Shown here piece by piece: positions 1 through 8,327 of a stretch of 34,750 nucleotides of DNA. Each line of letters starts with the position of its first letter. The first letter of the stretch is position 1. The notes under the pieces are model-generated. The model was not told where the DNA came from. It made no database searches and was given only the letters and a program-made list of their open reading frames with translations. The translations under genes were made by a program, and so were the position numbers. The DNA is from Paraburkholderia solitsugae (GTDB lineage Bacteria > Pseudomonadota > Gammaproteobacteria > Burkholderiales > Burkholderiaceae), in the NCBI RefSeq assembly GCF_013177695.1, contig NZ_WOEY01000099.1:1-34750 (forward strand), read 5' to 3'.

Positions 1-14
1 GGTTTGTATTCAGT

Positions 15-359
15 TCAAGCCCCTTCCCCCCCCGGGCCCCCGGCGCTCCCCCCCAACCCCCCCCCGTTCCCGCCCCCCCCCCCACCGCCGTGCCAGCCGC
101 TTCCGCCATGCCAGCCGCCTCCGTGCCACCCGCGGCCATGCCAGTACCCTCCACCTCCGTGGTAGTAACAGCATGGACCACCCCAACCGCCCCAGATGTC
201 GACCGAGCCGTAGACCGGTCCGTACGCCGGCCCGTAGGCATAACCGTAGCCGGGGTAATAGGGCTGCGCGTAGGCATAGTCGTAGCCCGGCGCCACCACG
301 CACCCGGTGAGACCTGCCGCCACAGCTAACATCGCGACTGATGCAATGAGCCTGCTCAC
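15..359 (-). CDS. Glycine/tyrosine-rich small lipoprotein
   Basis: About 114 residues from a GTG at 359, preceded by a purine-rich ribosome binding site (GAGGGAGAAA). The N-terminus is a lipoprotein signal peptide: a short basic start, a hydrophobic stretch, then the lipobox LTGC with the acylated Cys near residue 19. After a Tyr/Pro/Gly-rich segment (repeated GYAY, GPAYGPVYG) come repeated GWHGGG units and an almost pure glycine tail. Export and lipid anchoring are supported by the sequence; the function is unknown. An upstream ATG would add about 100 residues with no signal-peptide logic, so I prefer the GTG. The glycine tail is encoded by long C runs on the plus strand, so its true length and frame are uncertain. 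Similar Gly/His/Trp-rich lipoproteins are common in Burkholderia-type genomes. Confidence 0.65.
   Translation of the reverse strand: MSRLIASVAMLAVAAGLTGCVVAPGYDYAYAQPYYPGYGYAYGPAYGPVYGSVDIWGGWGGPCCYYHGGGGYWHGRGWHGGGWHGGSGWHGGGGGGGNGGGLGGSAGGPGGEGA
48..83. repeat. Poly-C homopolymer runs inside the lipoprotein gene
   Basis: Runs of 7 (48-54), 9 (57-65) and 11 (73-83) consecutive C residues lie inside the coding region on the minus strand, where they encode glycines. Such runs are prone to replication slippage and also to sequencing error; either would shift the C-terminal frame. Confidence 0.8.
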
Positions 360-552
360 GATTTTCTCCCTCTTATGTGATTGAGAAAAACAGCGTGCCC
401 GGGAGTTCAGCAGGATTTGTGTCCGCAAATTACGGCTCGGATGCGCCGCCGCGCCTGCATGGTGTCTGTGCTGCAATCCAACGCCATAGCGGCTGCGTGT
501 TGCAGCAGCCTTCCAAACCGTGACGGATTCATTACCCTGTAACAGTTGGTTA

Positions 553-566
553 ACGTTTCGAAACGT
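553..566. promoter_or_regulatory. 14-bp perfect palindrome, operator candidate
   Basis: ACGTTTCGAAACGT is a perfect palindrome. Allowing one bulged base it extends outward by GTT on the left and AAC on the right. It lies in the roughly 350-bp divergent space between the lipoprotein gene and the sulfotransferase gene. The shape, with a central CG and flanking AACG/CGTT, resembles LacI-family operators, but no regulator gene is adjacent. The rest of the 360-665 gap shows no further gene. Confidence 0.5.
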
Positions 567-710
567 AACTGTAGGGCGCGCCTGATACTTTCCCGTCAGA
601 CAATTTCCCTTTAAATCCAGCCCCATGCTTGTGCTGACGCTGGACGAAGAAGAACACACCCCACATTGCCCGGGCCGCTTGATGCGGACCCTGCAAAAAC
701 CTGGCCGTCA

Positions 711-2303
711 ATGAAGCACGATCCACAGCCGGCAACCGCATCAGAATGGCGCGCCAAAGGCGACGCCTGTGTCGCTCGCGGCGAACTCCACGCCGCACTC
801 CAATGTTTCGAAGCAGCGCGCGCGCTCGATCCCGCCGACGCCGTCGTTCATGAGCGCCTCGCCACGACGCTCGCCATGCTGAACCGCTTTCCCGAAGCCG
901 TCATTCGCTATCACGAAGCGATCGGACTCGATCCGCGGAACACCGATTTGCATCACGGCCTTGGCTGGTCGCTCGAGCAGATGCATCGGCTTGAACAGGC
1001 TGCAGAGGCCTATCGCGAAGCAGTCCGGCTGAATCCTAAAGCCGACGGCTCGTACAACAACATGGGTAACTGCCTGCAGGCACTCGGTCGTTTCGACGAG
1101 TCGCACGAAGCCTATCGCCGCGCGATCGAGGCCGCCCCGCAGGTGCCGCTGTATTACCGCAATTTCGTGCAGTCCAAGCGCCTTACCGCTGACGACCCGG
1201 TGTTCGCGGCGCTCGAGCAATTCGCCGGCGTGGCCGCTTCGCTCACACCCGCCAATCAGGCGGAAATTCACTTCGCATATGGTCAGGCGCTGTCCGACGT
1301 GGGCCGCAACGATGCGTCGTTCGATCACTTCCTGAAGGGCAACGCACTGTACCGCCCCGGCGTGCGTTATGACGAAGCCGCGTCGCTCGGTCTGTTCGCG
1401 CATTTGCCGGAGCTCTTCACATCGGAAGCGCTGGCGGCGAAGCACGGTCTGGGCGATCCGTCGGCTGCACCGATTTTTATCGTCGGCATGCCGCGCTCCG
1501 GTTCGACCCTCATCGAACAGATTCTCGCGAGTCATCCGCAGGTTTTCGGCACCGGCGAGCGTACGGAGTTCGGCGAGGCGCTGGTGAATAGCATTGGCCG
1601 CGCGGTGGACGACCCGCTACGCATCGATATCGAAGCACTGCAGGACGTGGGCTCCGCGCCATTGCGCACGCTCGGCGCCGACTATCTGCGCCGCATGCAC
1701 AAGTCGTTGCCGGAAATGCAAGCCGGAACGCCGGGCTACACACGCTTTACCGACAAATACCCGTTCAATTTCATCAACGTCGGGCTGATTCATCTGGCGT
1801 TGCCGAACGCGCGCTTCATTCATAGCAGCCGCTCGCCATTGCAAAGCTGCCTGTCGATTTTTTCGCGAATTTTTCACGACGTGCCGTTCAGTTACGATCT
1901 CGGTGAACTGGGCCGCTACTATCGAGCGTACGACGCGTTGATGGCGCACTGGCAACGTGTGTTACCCGCGGGCACGATGATCGAGGTCAAATATGAAGAG
2001 CTGGTCGAAGACTTCGAAAGCAATGTCCGGCGCTTGCTTGAACATTGCGGACTCGACTGGGACGAGCGCTGTCTATCGTTTCACGAGACCACGCGGCAGG
2101 TGAATACGGCAAGCGCGGCACAGGTGCGCCGTCCGCTCTACAAGACGTCGCTGCAACGCTGGCAGCCGAAGCCGGCGTTGCTGCAACCGTTGTTCGAGGG
2201 TTTGGGGCCGGAGTTGGCGCCGGCTGACAGCCTCAGCGCGCACGAGCGTGCGCCTCTGGCCGATGCCGACGCGGCGGCGACTGACACGGAGCGGAAATCA
2301 TGA
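711..2303 (+). CDS. TPR-repeat sulfotransferase
   Basis: About 530 residues from ATG 711; a TTG at 666 would add 15 residues, and neither start has a strong ribosome binding site. Residues ~10-145 hold at least three tetratricopeptide repeats, a helical protein-interaction scaffold (for example segments around AAEAYREAVRLNP and HEAYRRAIEAAP). From ~253 on it is a sulfotransferase domain: the 5'-phosphosulfate-binding motif PRSGSTLIEQIL is at ~261-272 and the 3'-phosphate-binding strand/helix RFIHSSRSPLQSC at ~368-380. Family knowledge predicts transfer of a sulfo group from PAPS to an unknown acceptor. The stop codon overlaps the start of an APS kinase gene (ATGA), so donor synthesis and use are translationally coupled. 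The acceptor could be a polysaccharide, lipid, small molecule or protein tyrosine; nothing here decides. No signal peptide or membrane segment is visible, so it is probably cytoplasmic. Confidence 0.88.
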   Translation: MKHDPQPATASEWRAKGDACVARGELHAALQCFEAARALDPADAVVHERLATTLAMLNRFPEAVIRYHEAIGLDPRNTDLHHGLGWSLEQMHRLEQAAEAYREAVRLNPKADGSYNNMGNCLQALGRFDESHEAYRRAIEAAPQVPLYYRNFVQSKRLTADDPVFAALEQFAGVAASLTPANQAEIHFAYGQALSDVGRNDASFDHFLKGNALYRPGVRYDEAASLGLFAHLPELFTSEALAAKHGLGDPSAAPIFIVGMPRSGSTLIEQILASHPQVFGTGERTEFGEALVNSIGRAVDDPLRIDIEALQDVGSAPLRTLGADYLRRMHKSLPEMQAGTPGYTRFTDKYPFNFINVGLIHLALPNARFIHSSRSPLQSCLSIFSRIFHDVPFSYDLGELGRYYRAYDALMAHWQRVLPAGTMIEVKYEELVEDFESNVRRLLEHCGLDWDERCLSFHETTRQVNTASAAQVRRPLYKTSLQRWQPKPALLQPLFEGLGPELAPADSLSAHERAPLADADAAATDTERKS

Positions 2304-2872
2304 GCGCAATCCGCGGGGCCGTCATATGGATGACCGGTTTGTCCGGTGCCGGTAAATCGACCTTGGCCGAGACGTTGAACCAGCGTCTGAAAGAAGCAGG
2401 GCATGCCTCGATCGTGCTCGACGGGGACGTGCTGAGACGCGGCCTGACCGCCGGCCTCGGCTTCACACCCGAAGACCGCAGTGAGAATCTGCGGCGGGTC
2501 GCGCACGTCGCGGCGCTGTTCATGCAACAGGGCTTCATCGCAATTGCCGCAGTGATCTCGCCCGAGCATCAGCATCGGCGTATGGCGCGTGAGATCGTTG
2601 GCGTTGGTTTCGTCGAAGTGTTCGTGAATGCGCCGCTGACGGTGTGCGAAGCGCGCGATGTCAAAGGCCTCTACGCGCGTGCGCGGCGCGGTGAGATTCC
2701 AAATTTCACCGGCATTTCCGGGCCGTTCGATGTACCGCTCGACCCCGATGTCATGATCGAAACCGATCGGGTGTCGATCGAAGAGGCGGTAGACCGCCTG
2801 TTTGTGCATCTGACCGCCATGGGTTGCCTGCCCAGGGAACGCGGGCTCGGCAAGCCTCGTCTCGCGAAATAG
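2300..2872 (+). CDS. cysC: Adenylyl-sulfate (APS) kinase
   Basis: A 190-residue protein, the usual length for a stand-alone APS kinase, which phosphorylates adenosine 5'-phosphosulfate to PAPS. The P-loop GLSGAGKS is at 13-20, the DGD substrate-binding motif at 41-43, a partly conserved RSENLRRVAHVA helix near 60-71, and the family signature KGLYARAR at 122-129 followed by FTGISGPFDVP. It starts within the stop codon of the sulfotransferase gene (ATGA at 2300-2303), which implies translational coupling. CysD/CysN sulfurylase and CysH/CysJ reduction genes are absent nearby. I therefore infer that this copy supplies PAPS for the adjacent sulfotransferase rather than for cysteine synthesis. The symbol cysC is by family; a dedicated name may be more apt. 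Confidence 0.93.
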   Translation: MSAIRGAVIWMTGLSGAGKSTLAETLNQRLKEAGHASIVLDGDVLRRGLTAGLGFTPEDRSENLRRVAHVAALFMQQGFIAIAAVISPEHQHRRMAREIVGVGFVEVFVNAPLTVCEARDVKGLYARARRGEIPNFTGISGPFDVPLDPDVMIETDRVSIEEAVDRLFVHLTAMGCLPRERGLGKPRLAK

Positions 2873-2981
2873 TCAGCGCGAGGCCCATACCGCTTTTTCT
2901 CCCCGCGCAAATTTTCCACCAGGCGCAGGGCATTTCGCTATACCGTTTCGGCTACTCGTGGACCGAAGGGGTGATGCGTCG

Positions 2982-3641
2982 ATGCCGACATTGTCGATAC
3001 CAAAAATAAAGCCGAACGTCGAAGCGCTTGTTCTGGCGGCCGATCTGGCAGGCACAATTGTTTTCGCGATCGAGGGCGCGCTCAGTGCGATGCGCGGTGG
3101 CCTCGATCTGCTGGGTGTGATGGTGATCTCATTTGTCGCGGCGCTCGGCGGCGGGGTGATCCGCGATCTGTTGATCGGCGATTCACCGCCTAACGCGATA
3201 CGCGACTGGCGTTATCCGGCGTTGACCTTCGTCACCGGTCTGCTCACGTTCATTTTCCATTCGACAGTGCAGCAGTTTCCTGTCGCGCTGATTACCGTGC
3301 TCGACGCAGCCGGTCTCGCCCTGTTTGCCGTGGCGGGCGTCGAGAAAGCGCTGCTCTTCGGGATTCGTCCGTTTATCGCGATGCTGATGGGCACCATCAC
3401 GGGCGTGGGCGGCGGGGTGATCCGCGATGTGTTGATGGCGCGCGTGCCGCTCGTGCTGCATGCCGACATCTATGCGACCGCGGCGTTCGCCGGCGCATTC
3501 ATCGTGGTGGTCGCGCGGCGTGCCGGCTTGCCGCCGAGCGTCGCGGCATTGGCAGGCGGCGCGGTGTGCTTCGTCTTGCGCGTGCTCGCTGTCACCTATG
3601 GCTGGCATCTGCCGAAGGCGTCGCTCTCAGCGCTTGCGTAA
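2982..3641 (+). CDS. TRIC/UPF0126-family membrane channel (YicG-like)
   Basis: About 219 residues from ATG 2982, which has an AAGGGG ribosome binding site roughly 10 bases upstream; a GTG at 2958 is possible but less well placed. The protein is almost entirely hydrophobic, with about seven membrane segments. It has the internal duplication of the bacterial TRIC (trimeric intracellular cation channel, formerly UPF0126) family: each half carries a glycine-rich signature, ALGGGVIRDLLIG in the first and GVGGGVIRDVLMARVP in the second. Family members are homotrimeric monovalent-cation channels; some were earlier annotated as glycine transporters. The 3' end overlaps the convergent DUF3820 gene by 15 bp. 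There is no obvious functional link to the upstream kinase gene, which ends 109 bp away. Confidence 0.9.
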   Translation: MPTLSIPKIKPNVEALVLAADLAGTIVFAIEGALSAMRGGLDLLGVMVISFVAALGGGVIRDLLIGDSPPNAIRDWRYPALTFVTGLLTFIFHSTVQQFPVALITVLDAAGLALFAVAGVEKALLFGIRPFIAMLMGTITGVGGGVIRDVLMARVPLVLHADIYATAAFAGAFIVVVARRAGLPPSVAALAGGAVCFVLRVLAVTYGWHLPKASLSALA

Positions 3642-3839
3642 AGGCTCGATCAGCGACGACAAACCGTTGTGATCGATCTCGTGCATCAAGGCCAGCAGAC
3701 GGCCGATCTCGCCTGGCGGAAAGCCCTGGCTCGCAAACCAGTTCAGATAGTGACCGGGCAGATCCGCGATCAGCCGCCCTTTATATTTTCCGTAAGGCAT
3801 CACACGCGTGACCAGCAGTTCGAGATGTTCGGGATTCAT
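3627..3839 (-). CDS. DUF3820-family small protein
   Basis: A 70-residue protein recognisable as DUF3820 from the segment MPYGKYKGRLIADLP followed by HYLNWFASQGFPPGEIG near residues 14-44. Members of this family are short single-domain cytoplasmic proteins. The Pfam family is described as a putative quorum-sensing-regulated virulence factor, but the biochemical role is unknown. There is no signal peptide or membrane segment. The gene converges on and overlaps the TRIC channel gene by 15 bp. The start is the ATG at 3839. Confidence 0.82.
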   Translation of the reverse strand: MNPEHLELLVTRVMPYGKYKGRLIADLPGHYLNWFASQGFPPGEIGRLLALMHEIDHNGLSSLIEPLRKR

Positions 3840-3977
3840 CGCAGATGGGTCGACGGAAAGTTCATGGATCGCAATGGCGTGAGCGCCTGCTGAAGCAGCA
3901 TTTTAGCCGCGCTGCAGGCATTGCGCCGGCATGGTAACGTCATGCGCTTTCCCTTTACACACAACAGGACAGGTTCG

Positions 3978-5030
3978 ATGGAATACCGCAGACTCGGCGA
4001 CTCGGATGTGAAGGTTAGCCTGATCGGTCTCGGCACCATGACGTGGGGCGAGCAGAATACCGAGCAGGAAGCGCACGCACAGATCGATTACGCGCTCGAC
4101 CACGGCGTCAATCTGATCGACGCCGCGGAAATGTACCCGGTGCCGCCGCGTGCCGAGACGCAAGGCTCGACCGAGCGTTATATCGGCACGTGGATCGCGC
4201 AGCATCGCAGCGCGCGCGAGAAGATCGTGCTGGCCACCAAGATTGCCGGCCCGGCGCGTCAACCGCACAACCCGCGTCATATTCGCGGCGAGGGCAACCA
4301 GTTCGACCGCAAGAACCTGACCGAAGCGCTGAACGATAGCCTGAAGCGTCTGCAAACGGACTACGTCGATCTGTATCAGTTGCACTGGCCGGATCGCAGC
4401 ACGATGACGTTCGGCCGTCCCGCCTATCCGTGGGTCGATGACGCATATACGGTGCCGATCGAAGAAACCCTGTCGGTGCTCGCCGAATTCGTCAAGGCAG
4501 GCAAGATTCGCCATATCGGTGTGTCGAACGAAACGCCTTGGGGTGTCGCGCAGTTTCTGCGCGCGGCGGAAAAACTCGGCTTGCCGCGCATCGTCAGTAT
4601 CCAGAATCCGTATAGCCTGTTGAACCGCACGTACGAAGTGGGTCTGTCCGAGTATGCACATCGCGACAACATCGGCTTGCTGGCGTATTCGCCGCTCGCC
4701 TTCGGCTGGCTATCGGGCAAGTATGAAGGCGGCGCGCGTCCGGCCGGCGCCCGCATTTCGCTGTTCGAGCGCTTTCAACGTTACAGCAAGCCGCAAGCGG
4801 TTCAGGCAACCACGCGCTATGTCGAACTGGCGAAGCGGCATGGTTTGTCGCCCGCGCAGTTCGCGCTGGCCTTCGTCAATAGCCGGCCGTTCGTGACGAG
4901 CAATCTGATTGGTGCCACGTCGCTCGATCAGCTGAAGGAAAACATCGCCAGCGCCGAGGTGAAACTCTCGCCGGAAGCGCTCGCGGAGATCGACAAGCTG
5001 CATGAACTGCAGCCTAATCCGGCGCCTTGA
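3978..5030 (+). CDS. tas: Aldo/keto reductase, Tas type
   Basis: About 350 residues from ATG 3978, preceded by AGGACAGG; an in-frame codon at 3921 would add 19 residues not expected in the family. The protein follows Escherichia coli Tas closely through LGTMTWGEQN, NLIDAAEMYPVPPR and SIQNPYSLLNRTYEVGL, and ends in the expected place. The aldo/keto reductase tetrad is visible as Asp48, Tyr53, Lys88 and His136. It should be an NADPH-dependent cytoplasmic oxidoreductase with a TIM-barrel fold; the physiological substrate of Tas is not well defined. The 3' end overlaps the convergent M20 peptidase gene by 17 bp. Confidence 0.92.
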   Translation: MEYRRLGDSDVKVSLIGLGTMTWGEQNTEQEAHAQIDYALDHGVNLIDAAEMYPVPPRAETQGSTERYIGTWIAQHRSAREKIVLATKIAGPARQPHNPRHIRGEGNQFDRKNLTEALNDSLKRLQTDYVDLYQLHWPDRSTMTFGRPAYPWVDDAYTVPIEETLSVLAEFVKAGKIRHIGVSNETPWGVAQFLRAAEKLGLPRIVSIQNPYSLLNRTYEVGLSEYAHRDNIGLLAYSPLAFGWLSGKYEGGARPAGARISLFERFQRYSKPQAVQATTRYVELAKRHGLSPAQFALAFVNSRPFVTSNLIGATSLDQLKENIASAEVKLSPEALAEIDKLHELQPNPAP

Positions 5031-6450
5031 GACTGCTTGAAGCCGCGGCTTCTGTTGTCGTGGCGCTTGCGTGCGGCGAGTTCTCGCCGAGATCCCAGAA
5101 CAGCCCCGCCATGATCTGCAGGCCCTCGCGCACCACCGGTCCGAGCAGATGCTCGTTTGGCGCGTGCTGCGAGCAGGCCGGGTACGAATGCGGCACCCAG
5201 ATGGTCGGCAGGCCGAGCGTGTCGGCGAACACTTCGTTGGGCAGTGTCCCACCGAGATTCGGCAGCACCGCTGTCTTCTTGCCGGTGGTCTGTTCGAGCG
5301 AGGCGATGGCCCACTTGACCCACGGGTCGTCGGGATTCAGACGTGTCGCCGGCGCACCGCGTTCGACGCTGATCTCGACCAGCGAAAAGCCATGCGCATC
5401 CAGATGCATGCGCAGATGCTGCTCAAGGTTTTCCCAATCGGTGCCGACCACGAAGCGCAACTGGCAGTGCGCGAATGCCGATGACGGAATGGCATTGACC
5501 GGGTTCTCGGGGTTCCCCGCCTTGAAGGCCAGCACTTCGAAGCTGTTCCAGCCGAACACGCGCTCTGGCGGCGTGAGGCCGGGCTCGCCCCAGTTATCGT
5601 CGACCGCCGGGTCGCCCGGGCCGCCGCCTACGGTGATATCGGCCAGTGCATGACGCACCGCCTCGGGAATCGGCGGCGGACGCAAGCCGTCGACAGCGAT
5701 CACGCCGCGCGCATCGACCAGACTGGCGAGTGCGCTCGCCAGCACGGTGGCCGGGTTGCGCAACAGACCGCCCCAATTGCCCGAGTGGTGCGCGCCATCG
5801 CGCAGATTCAACGAGAGCTTGAAGTTCACCGAGCCGCGCGAGCCGAGAAACACCGTGGGGCGGCGCGCGGCGAGGCGCGGGCCATCGGAGGCGATCAGCA
5901 CGTCCGCGGCCAGGTCCTGTTTGTGTTGGTGGCAGATCGCGTCGAGCCCCGGCGAGCCGGTTTCCTCGCCCATCTCGATCAGCAGTTTCGCGTTGAAGCC
6001 GAGCTTGCCGCCGCGCGTGGCCAGCACGCTTGCGAGCGCGGCGAGATTGATGGAGTGCTGGCCCTTGTTGTCGGCGGTGCCACGGCCATACCAGCGTTCA
6101 CCTTCGATGGTCACCGCCCACGGCGTCAGCGGCGCGCGCCACTGGCTGTCGTAGCCGCGCACGACGTCGCCGTGGCCGTAGATCAGTACGGTGGGCAAAC
6201 GGTCGTCTTCATGGCGATTGGCGATCAGGAACGGCCCGAACCCTTCCGCCGGGTTATCGACGATGCGCGTGCTGAAGCCGAGCCCTTCGACCTCGGGCGC
6301 GATTTCGTCGGTCAGATACGACAGCAGCGTGGCGGCGCGGTCGCTTTCCTGACTCTCGGTACGAAATCCGACGCGCCGGGTGAGGTTCTCAAGAAAGGCG
6401 CCTGATTCGAAATGATGCGTGGCGTGTTCGATGGCCTGGCTGCGGCTCAT
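5014..6450 (-). CDS. M20-family metallopeptidase (dipeptidase/deacylase)
   Basis: A 478-residue M20 (ArgE/DapE/ACY1/CPG2-type) hydrolase with two domains. The di-zinc ligands are visible: His93 in YGHGDV, bridging Asp127 in RGTADNKGQ, the catalytic base and ligand pair Glu162-Glu163 in MGEETGS, Asp189 in ASDGPR, and a late His in CSQHAPNEHL. An inserted dimerisation domain occupies roughly 200-330 (GSRGSVNFKLSLNLRDGAHHSGNWGG). Such enzymes cleave dipeptides or N-acyl amino acids; the substrate cannot be read from sequence. There is no signal peptide, so it is cytoplasmic. It is transcribed divergently from a LysR regulator gene, which probably controls it through the inverted repeat at 6543-6602. 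Confidence 0.9.
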   Translation of the reverse strand: MSRSQAIEHATHHFESGAFLENLTRRVGFRTESQESDRAATLLSYLTDEIAPEVEGLGFSTRIVDNPAEGFGPFLIANRHEDDRLPTVLIYGHGDVVRGYDSQWRAPLTPWAVTIEGERWYGRGTADNKGQHSINLAALASVLATRGGKLGFNAKLLIEMGEETGSPGLDAICHQHKQDLAADVLIASDGPRLAARRPTVFLGSRGSVNFKLSLNLRDGAHHSGNWGGLLRNPATVLASALASLVDARGVIAVDGLRPPPIPEAVRHALADITVGGGPGDPAVDDNWGEPGLTPPERVFGWNSFEVLAFKAGNPENPVNAIPSSAFAHCQLRFVVGTDWENLEQHLRMHLDAHGFSLVEISVERGAPATRLNPDDPWVKWAIASLEQTTGKKTAVLPNLGGTLPNEVFADTLGLPTIWVPHSYPACSQHAPNEHLLGPVVREGLQIMAGLFWDLGENSPHASATTTEAAASSSLKAPD

Positions 6451-6542
6451 GGTTGTCTCCGATGCGGGGGGCGGGGGATGGCGGCGAGGTGACGACGAGG
6501 CGACGCGGCGCCGTACGTGGCACGGTCTGGATCGCGACCATC

Positions 6543-6602
6543 AGCTTCGAAACGATTCTAGAAGTCCGTTATTTTTGTCACAATGATCGTCTTTCGAAGC
6601 TT
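6543..6602. promoter_or_regulatory. Spaced inverted repeat in LysR/M20 divergent promoter region
   Basis: AGCTTCGAAACGAT at 6543-6556 is matched in inverse orientation by the block at 6586-6602, with a 2-base insertion in one arm. The arms are separated by about 30 bp that also contain the palindrome TTCTAGAA (6556-6563). This is the expected place for an operator between a LysR gene and its divergent target. Regulator assignment is inference. Confidence 0.5.
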
Positions 6603-6671
6603 ACGTTGCCCAAAAGGCAAAGCAGGACAGCCCCCGCATACGGCTGCATACGTTCGCATAAGGCGTCGCTC

Positions 6672-7655
6672 ATGGCACTTTCGTTACATGGCATTGCATT
6701 GCGCTATTTTGTTGAGGTGGCGCGCACCGGCTCAATCAGCGACGCGTCCGCGCGCCTGCACGTGGCCGTATCGGCGATCAGCCGGCAGATCACGCGGCTC
6801 GAAAGCGATCTCGGCGCCACGCTGTTCGAGCGGCGGCCGCGCGGCATGTCGCTTTCCGAGGCGGGCGAGCGCCTGCTCGCCTACGCCCAGCGCAGCCTGC
6901 TCGAGGCCGAGCACGTGATGAAGGAGATCGGCGGCCTCGAGGCGTTGCACGGCAGCATGATCAAGGTCGCCAGTTCGGAGGGTTTCGCCGCGGACTTCCT
7001 GCCTAGCGCGATGGCGGCGTTCCGCAGCCACTATCCGGGGATCGACTTCACGCTCTCTGTGATGCAGCCGGGCGAGGCGACGCGCCGGGTGCGTGATGGC
7101 GACGCCGATCTTGCGCTGACGTTCAGTCTCGCGCCGGAAAAGGGCGTCAAGGTTGAACACACCGAGCGGGCACCGGTGCTGGCGCTGCTGCGCGCCGATC
7201 ATCCGCTGGCCGCGCGCGCGAAGGTGTCGCTCGCCGACCTGCAGCGCTATCCACTGGTGCTGCCGGAGCCTGGCACGACGATTCGGCAGCTGATCGACAT
7301 CACCTGCGCTCTTGAAGGCGTGCTGCTCGAGCCCGATCTCACCTCCAACAATAGCGGCGCGATGTACCGCTACGCGCAGAAGTCCGGGGCGATCATGTTC
7401 ACCGGGCTGCTGTCGGTGCGTGACCGTTACGCCGGCGACGGCTTCGTCGCGATACCGCTGACGCATCCGCAGATGCGCCAGCGCAGCATTCAGGTACAGA
7501 CGATGGCCGGACGGGAGCTGCCGCCGTCGGTGAGGGCGTTCCGTGACCATTTGATCGCGGAGATCGGCGGCGCGAAGCCTGCGGATGCTGCGGCGCCGAA
7601 GCCGGCTCGACAGCGGGCTCAGGCGCCGGCTCGAAAGCGCGGCGAGACGCATTGA
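6672..7655 (+). CDS. LysR-family transcriptional regulator, divergent to M20 peptidase
   Basis: About 327 residues from ATG 6672. The open frame extends upstream to 6453, but the helix-turn-helix domain begins right after this ATG, so the longer form is unlikely. The N-terminal winged HTH is clear (IALRYFVEVARTGSISDASARL, then AISRQITRLESDLGATLFERR, residues ~7-57). A periplasmic-binding-protein-like effector domain follows, with GMSLSEAGERLL and the PLVLPEPGTTIRQLID segment. The tail after ~300 is Ala/Pro/Arg-rich (KPARQRAQAPARKRG) and probably disordered, longer than usual for the family. It is divergent from the M20 peptidase gene across ~220 bp, the classical LysR arrangement, so it likely regulates that gene and itself. 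Confidence 0.9.
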   Translation: MALSLHGIALRYFVEVARTGSISDASARLHVAVSAISRQITRLESDLGATLFERRPRGMSLSEAGERLLAYAQRSLLEAEHVMKEIGGLEALHGSMIKVASSEGFAADFLPSAMAAFRSHYPGIDFTLSVMQPGEATRRVRDGDADLALTFSLAPEKGVKVEHTERAPVLALLRADHPLAARAKVSLADLQRYPLVLPEPGTTIRQLIDITCALEGVLLEPDLTSNNSGAMYRYAQKSGAIMFTGLLSVRDRYAGDGFVAIPLTHPQMRQRSIQVQTMAGRELPPSVRAFRDHLIAEIGGAKPADAAAPKPARQRAQAPARKRGETH

Positions 7656-7847
7656 AGGGCAAATCTCCCTGCCGGACGGCGAATCGCGACCTAAACTGTG
7701 GGGACGGGGCGGCTTGTACGACCTCTACTGCGCGGCTCGCGATGCTGCGGCCCATACCAGTGGTAGGATTCAGCCCGAAAAATGGAGAGCGGTGTGCGAT
7801 GAATAGGCGTGCCGTCCACAACAGAGCGATAGGACTCAGGACATCGA

Positions 7848-8270
7848 ATGGCACAACAAAAAACAAACCCAAAACTTGAGCAGGCGCTGACGCGCGGGGA
7901 TCTTGCAATTCGCCAGGCCAACTCGGCACGGGCGACGGCGTTGCTGCGCGCGTTGGGCAAGATGATCGTAGAGGCGTCGGCGACGATCGGTGTGGAAGCA
8001 TTCACGCTGATTCCGGAGGGCGACAAGATTTACGATCCTACTGAGGGGCTGTGGCCACAGGAATTGCTGGTGTCGCTCGACGGCCCCGTCGAGGCGACGG
8101 ATCCGGATGAAGTTCGAACTGTCCGGTTGATTGCCGATGATCCTGGCACGGTGTTCAGGGTTGAATGGCAGCGAGCCGACGGGAAGATCGGACGTCAGGA
8201 TGGGGGGCCGTTTGCAACGGTGGCCTTTATTTCCGATGTGGAAATTCCTTGGACGGATGATGAGGATTGA
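7848..8270 (+). CDS. Hypothetical acidic protein
   Basis: A 140-residue protein I do not recognise. It starts at ATG 7848. The N-terminus is basic and helical (KLEQALTRGDLAIRQANSARATALLRALG), and the rest is mixed beta-like with an acidic C-terminus (ISDVEIPWTDDED). No signal peptide, membrane segment or known catalytic motif is visible. Codon use is like that of neighbouring genes, which supports it as a real gene. It sits between the LysR gene and a large inverted-repeat element, with no evident operon partner. Confidence 0.6.
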   Translation: MAQQKTNPKLEQALTRGDLAIRQANSARATALLRALGKMIVEASATIGVEAFTLIPEGDKIYDPTEGLWPQELLVSLDGPVEATDPDEVRTVRLIADDPGTVFRVEWQRADGKIGRQDGGPFATVAFISDVEIPWTDDED

Positions 8271-8327
8271 GGGGAGGTTTTGCGCGGAGCGCTGAAGGTT
8301 TTTTTTGTGCTTTGCGGTGGTTTTTGT

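Noticed and set aside
741..1535. Long open frame on the strand opposite the sulfotransferase gene
   Set aside because: It lies wholly antisense to a clear enzyme gene, and its composition (His/Arg/Glu-rich, no motif) is what GC-rich codon bias produces.
5650..6405. 251-codon open frame antisense to the M20 peptidase gene
   Set aside because: Fully inside the peptidase gene, with biased Arg/Ala/Gln composition and no recognisable domain.
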